Positions 5,874 through 7,901 of a stretch of 7,901 nucleotides of DNA are shown here, piece after piece. The stretch's first letter is position 1; each line of letters begins with the position of its first letter. The notes beneath the pieces are model-generated. The model ran no database searches, was not told the DNA's origin, and was given only the letters and a program-made list of their open reading frames with translations. The DNA comes from Bacteroides sp. (GTDB lineage Bacteria > Bacteroidota > Bacteroidia > Bacteroidales > Bacteroidaceae): positions 1 through 7,901 of the forward strand of contig JAJPZL010000258.1 in NCBI GenBank assembly GCA_021204375.1, given 5' to 3'. Made by a program: the position numbers and the translations under genes.

Positions 5874-7724
5874 TTACTCCTTCAGACAGCGGATATTGGC
5901 ACCGTATACCTCATTGCCGACAGTTCCTCTTCGGAGCCCCTCTCCCGTACCCAGAGAAATATAATAAGAGTCATCGGTACATAAGAAATAAGCCGCCTGC
6001 TCTACATCTGTATTCTTTACATTTATTTTTATTCCTCCTTCACTATCTATATATCCATCGGGAAGGACGGTAACACCAGATTCGTTCCCGGAATCATCCG
6101 TCCAGGAATCCGCATCTTTCAAAGATAAAGCATTAATGCTATAGTTCCGTAGCGTAACCCAATCCGTAGAAGCAGAGACCTTCCATCCTACAGGCGCTAT
6201 ATCCCCGGCAACAATCGGACCATTATAGTAGAAACCATATTCGGAGAACTCTCCGGAATCGTGCAACCGGTAGGCAGGGGCCTTCCCTTCAGGAAATTTA
6301 CCGGTTACCTCCGTTAGGAGAGTACCGTCCCGGAACGAGGTAACCCGAAGATTGGAGGTCATCCAGCACTGTTTCCCTACTTTGACCACTCCATACTCAT
6401 TATCATCCACATCTTTTACCAATTCCGCAGACAGCGTAAAGAATACCCCTTCCGTCGCATCCGTAGTGATCTGCCCATCCGAAGTAATATAGAAAGCAGT
6501 CATGGGAACCCGGTCCACAGGAGTATAGTCAAATGTATTCTCATTTTCCTGCCAGGTGATCTTTCCACCACCGGACTTATCCGCTCCTTCTATCAGATAA
6601 AGCACCTCTCCCTCCGTATAATCCGGAGTTCCGTCTACCGCAGTATAATAGGTAACAGCTACTGATCTTAACTCTTCCGAGCAAAGATACTCCCGGCAAA
6701 CCACTCCCAGTAACTCCTGTTTCGGAGAAACAATGTGCCAGATCGCACTCCGGCTGAAATCCATCGCCTCTATCTCCACTTTAGGAGTAGGTTTTGATTT
6801 CAAATCTCCCTCTTCATAGACTGATTCCGACCAGTCGGAGATATCCGTCTCTGTAATCTCCAGGTCTTTTTCGCTTTCAAGGGTAAGCGTCAGTTTGACC
6901 CGTTTATCCGCCACGAATGTACGGTCTGCCTCATACGTGAACGAATAATTTTTTCCATCTACCAGTACCTCTATAAAACTTTTACCGGCAGCAATCGTCT
7001 GGGGGATCATAATGACCGACCATCCCGCTAAGCTATCTTCTGTAGCCACTATATCCGTATAAGGAGAGACATCCGATGCCTCTGCAAAAGCAGTGAACTC
7101 CTTCTTCTCTTCATGATACAGACAAGAGGTATACACATCTTTCATCACCACCGTAATATCGGCTTTTTTCAGACTCTCCATGTCGTACTCCCTACCGGGC
7201 TTAATAGCCAGATCCAGCCGGGAGAGCCGGTGAAAGAAAACTAAGTTCACACTCTCCTGCGAAGGCTGCACCGACCTTTTATAAGCCGTCATAAAATCAG
7301 ACCGGAGGAACTCTTTCCCGCTCCGCTGATCAGCAGCCACCTTTACCGGTAACAGCGAACTACCGGTAGCGATACTTTCCGAGCGGTAAGGATAATAGGC
7401 CAGAAAATCGAGAGAAGTCTGATCGTCCGGATAAAACAGTTTGGTTTCTGCCACAAATTTATTACCCTGCCATACAAAAAGAGCATTTTCCGCATACCTC
7501 TCCTCTTCCAGGGACGATGCTGAGGGTACCAGATACAATCCGATACTATCGTTTTCCTGAAAAGTACGCTCCGGTATCTTGTCAAAAGTGTCGGGAACAG
7601 GCGTTCCACGGGAGAATAAAGAGATGATTTTACTGTCGGAAGATGGTTGAGGAATACTATCTTCATAACCACACGATACACACACGATCCCCAGAAGGAT
7701 CCATACAAATAAATTCTTTTTCAT
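5874..7724 (-). CDS. Fimbrillin-family lipoprotein with C-terminal FISUMP-like domain
   Basis: This is a probable surface-exposed lipoprotein of 616 residues, perhaps a minor pilin, tip protein or adhesin. The start MKKNLFVWILLGIVCVSC gives a classic type II signal with the lipidated cysteine at residue 18. CGYEDS follows, whose acidic residues resemble the Bacteroidetes lipoprotein surface-export signal. Residues about 30-300 look like an Mfa/FimA-type fimbrillin fold: FQENDSIGLYLVP, then a LFVWQGNKF strand and a FYPDDQTSLDFLAYYPYR motif, ending near ITETDISDWSES. Residues about 310-425 form a separate segment containing LLGVVCREYLC and a YTEGEVLYLIEG stretch, like regions seen in other Bacteroidales FISUMP proteins. 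Residues about 430-616 match the FISUMP pattern: NEYGVVKVGKQCWMTSNLRV (Cys453), FRDGT, APVGWKV and a final ANIRCLKE (Cys613). ATG 7724 is the only good start, 48 bases from the promoter. No assembly partners are in view. The family is well supported; the pilus role is inferred. Confidence 0.85.
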   Translation of the reverse strand: MKKNLFVWILLGIVCVSCGYEDSIPQPSSDSKIISLFSRGTPVPDTFDKIPERTFQENDSIGLYLVPSASSLEEERYAENALFVWQGNKFVAETKLFYPDDQTSLDFLAYYPYRSESIATGSSLLPVKVAADQRSGKEFLRSDFMTAYKRSVQPSQESVNLVFFHRLSRLDLAIKPGREYDMESLKKADITVVMKDVYTSCLYHEEKKEFTAFAEASDVSPYTDIVATEDSLAGWSVIMIPQTIAAGKSFIEVLVDGKNYSFTYEADRTFVADKRVKLTLTLESEKDLEITETDISDWSESVYEEGDLKSKPTPKVEIEAMDFSRSAIWHIVSPKQELLGVVCREYLCSEELRSVAVTYYTAVDGTPDYTEGEVLYLIEGADKSGGGKITWQENENTFDYTPVDRVPMTAFYITSDGQITTDATEGVFFTLSAELVKDVDDNEYGVVKVGKQCWMTSNLRVTSFRDGTLLTEVTGKFPEGKAPAYRLHDSGEFSEYGFYYNGPIVAGDIAPVGWKVSASTDWVTLRNYSINALSLKDADSWTDDSGNESGVTVLPDGYIDSEGGIKINVKNTDVEQAAYFLCTDDSYYISLGTGEGLRRGTVGNEVYGANIRCLKE

Positions 7725-7750
7725 AGCTATTAGAATATAAAGATTAATTG

Positions 7751-7767
7751 CTGATTCTTACAATCAG
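7751..7767 (-). other. Small hairpin at the predicted 5' end of the fimbrillin mRNA
   Basis: On the - strand CTGATT (7767-7762) and AATCAG (7756-7751) are exact reverse complements around the five-base loop GTAAG. The predicted transcription start from the promoter at 7772-7802 falls at about 7763-7767, so the hairpin would lie at the very 5' end of the message. It could stabilise the mRNA, or as DNA could be a small operator straddling the start site. Confidence 0.4.
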
Positions 7768-7771
7768 ACTG

Positions 7772-7802
7772 CAAAAATATAAATATTCAATTTATTGCCA
7801 AA
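7772..7802 (-). promoter_or_regulatory. Consensus Bacteroidetes housekeeping promoter of the fimbrillin gene
   Basis: Read on the - strand, TTTG (7802-7799) and TATTTTTG (7779-7772) are separated by exactly 19 bases and match the TTTG-N19-21-TAnnTTTG consensus with no mismatch. CAG follows the -7 element. Transcription should start near 7765, giving a leader of about 40 bases to ATG 7724. The upstream flank is A/T-rich, with seven T at 7812-7818 on the + strand. Confidence 0.8.
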
Positions 7803-7826
7803 AATTTCCGGTTTTTTTCGAAGATC

Positions 7827-7868
7827 AAAAAGAAAAAGAGTGGAAGAGGAAAAGAGGAGAGAAAAAAG
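7827..7868. repeat. Homopurine/homopyrimidine tract upstream of the fimbrillin promoter
   Basis: On the + strand, 41 of 42 bases are A or G, with a single T at 7841. The 27 bases 7842-7868 are uninterrupted purines. It lies about 25 bases upstream of the -33 element of the promoter at 7772-7802. The rest of the right end (7869-7901) shows no gene I can support. It holds the 8-base palindrome CACCGGTG at 7883-7890 and may be the 3' flank of a gene outside the window. Confidence 0.4.
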
Positions 7869-7901
7869 CAAAATAAAAGCCGCACCGGTGATGTGATGAA
7901 A

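Noticed and set aside
5693..6073. Plus-strand 126-codon frame across the clpB leader and fimbrillin end
   Set aside because: It overlaps the regulatory gap and is antisense to the conserved FISUMP C-terminus. The translation shows no family features.
7881..7901. GC-rich palindrome CACCGGTG at the right edge as a terminator
   Set aside because: It has no loop and the adjoining sequence is cut off by the window, so nothing more can be supported.

Overview
The window looks like chromosomal DNA from a gut-type Bacteroidales bacterium (Bacteroides/Parabacteroides-like; I cannot resolve the genus). The reasons are an outer-membrane beta-barrel receptor with an N-terminal carboxypeptidase-regulatory-like domain, a fimbrillin-type lipoprotein with a C-terminal FISUMP-like domain, A-rich rather than Shine-Dalgarno-rich start regions, and a promoter that matches the Bacteroidetes TTTG-N19-TAnnTTTG pattern exactly.

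There are four intact protein genes in two convergent blocks. On the + strand, a non-coding leader (1-181) precedes an 814-codon TonB-dependent-receptor-like outer-membrane protein (182-2626). After only 30 bases comes a 93-residue antibiotic-biosynthesis-monooxygenase (ABM) domain protein (2657-2938), probably in the same transcript. A long hairpin (2987-3030) sits in the convergent gap and best fits a terminator for the opposite strand. On the - strand, reading from the right, a fimbrillin-like FISUMP lipoprotein (7724 to 5874) is followed, after a 231-base regulatory gap, by clpB (5642 to 3054), the 862-residue disaggregase chaperone. No RNA genes, insertion sequences, CRISPR arrays or attachment sites were seen.

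The genes do not form one obvious pathway. The receptor and the fimbrillin are envelope/surface proteins, the ABM protein is a small cytoplasmic enzyme of unknown substrate, and ClpB is general proteostasis. The points most worth a second look are: (1) the receptor's reading frame encodes a good signal peptide only if translation begins upstream of the first usable GTG, exactly where an ATA codon stands in place of ATG; (2) a perfect 14-bp inverted repeat with extra TGACA half-sites overlaps the predicted clpB promoter, a candidate stress operator; (3) the fimbrillin-FISUMP architecture, with a consensus promoter and a hairpin at the predicted 5' end of its mRNA; (4) the tight pairing of a receptor with an ABM enzyme. 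I see no clear sign of a wholly new multi-gene system.
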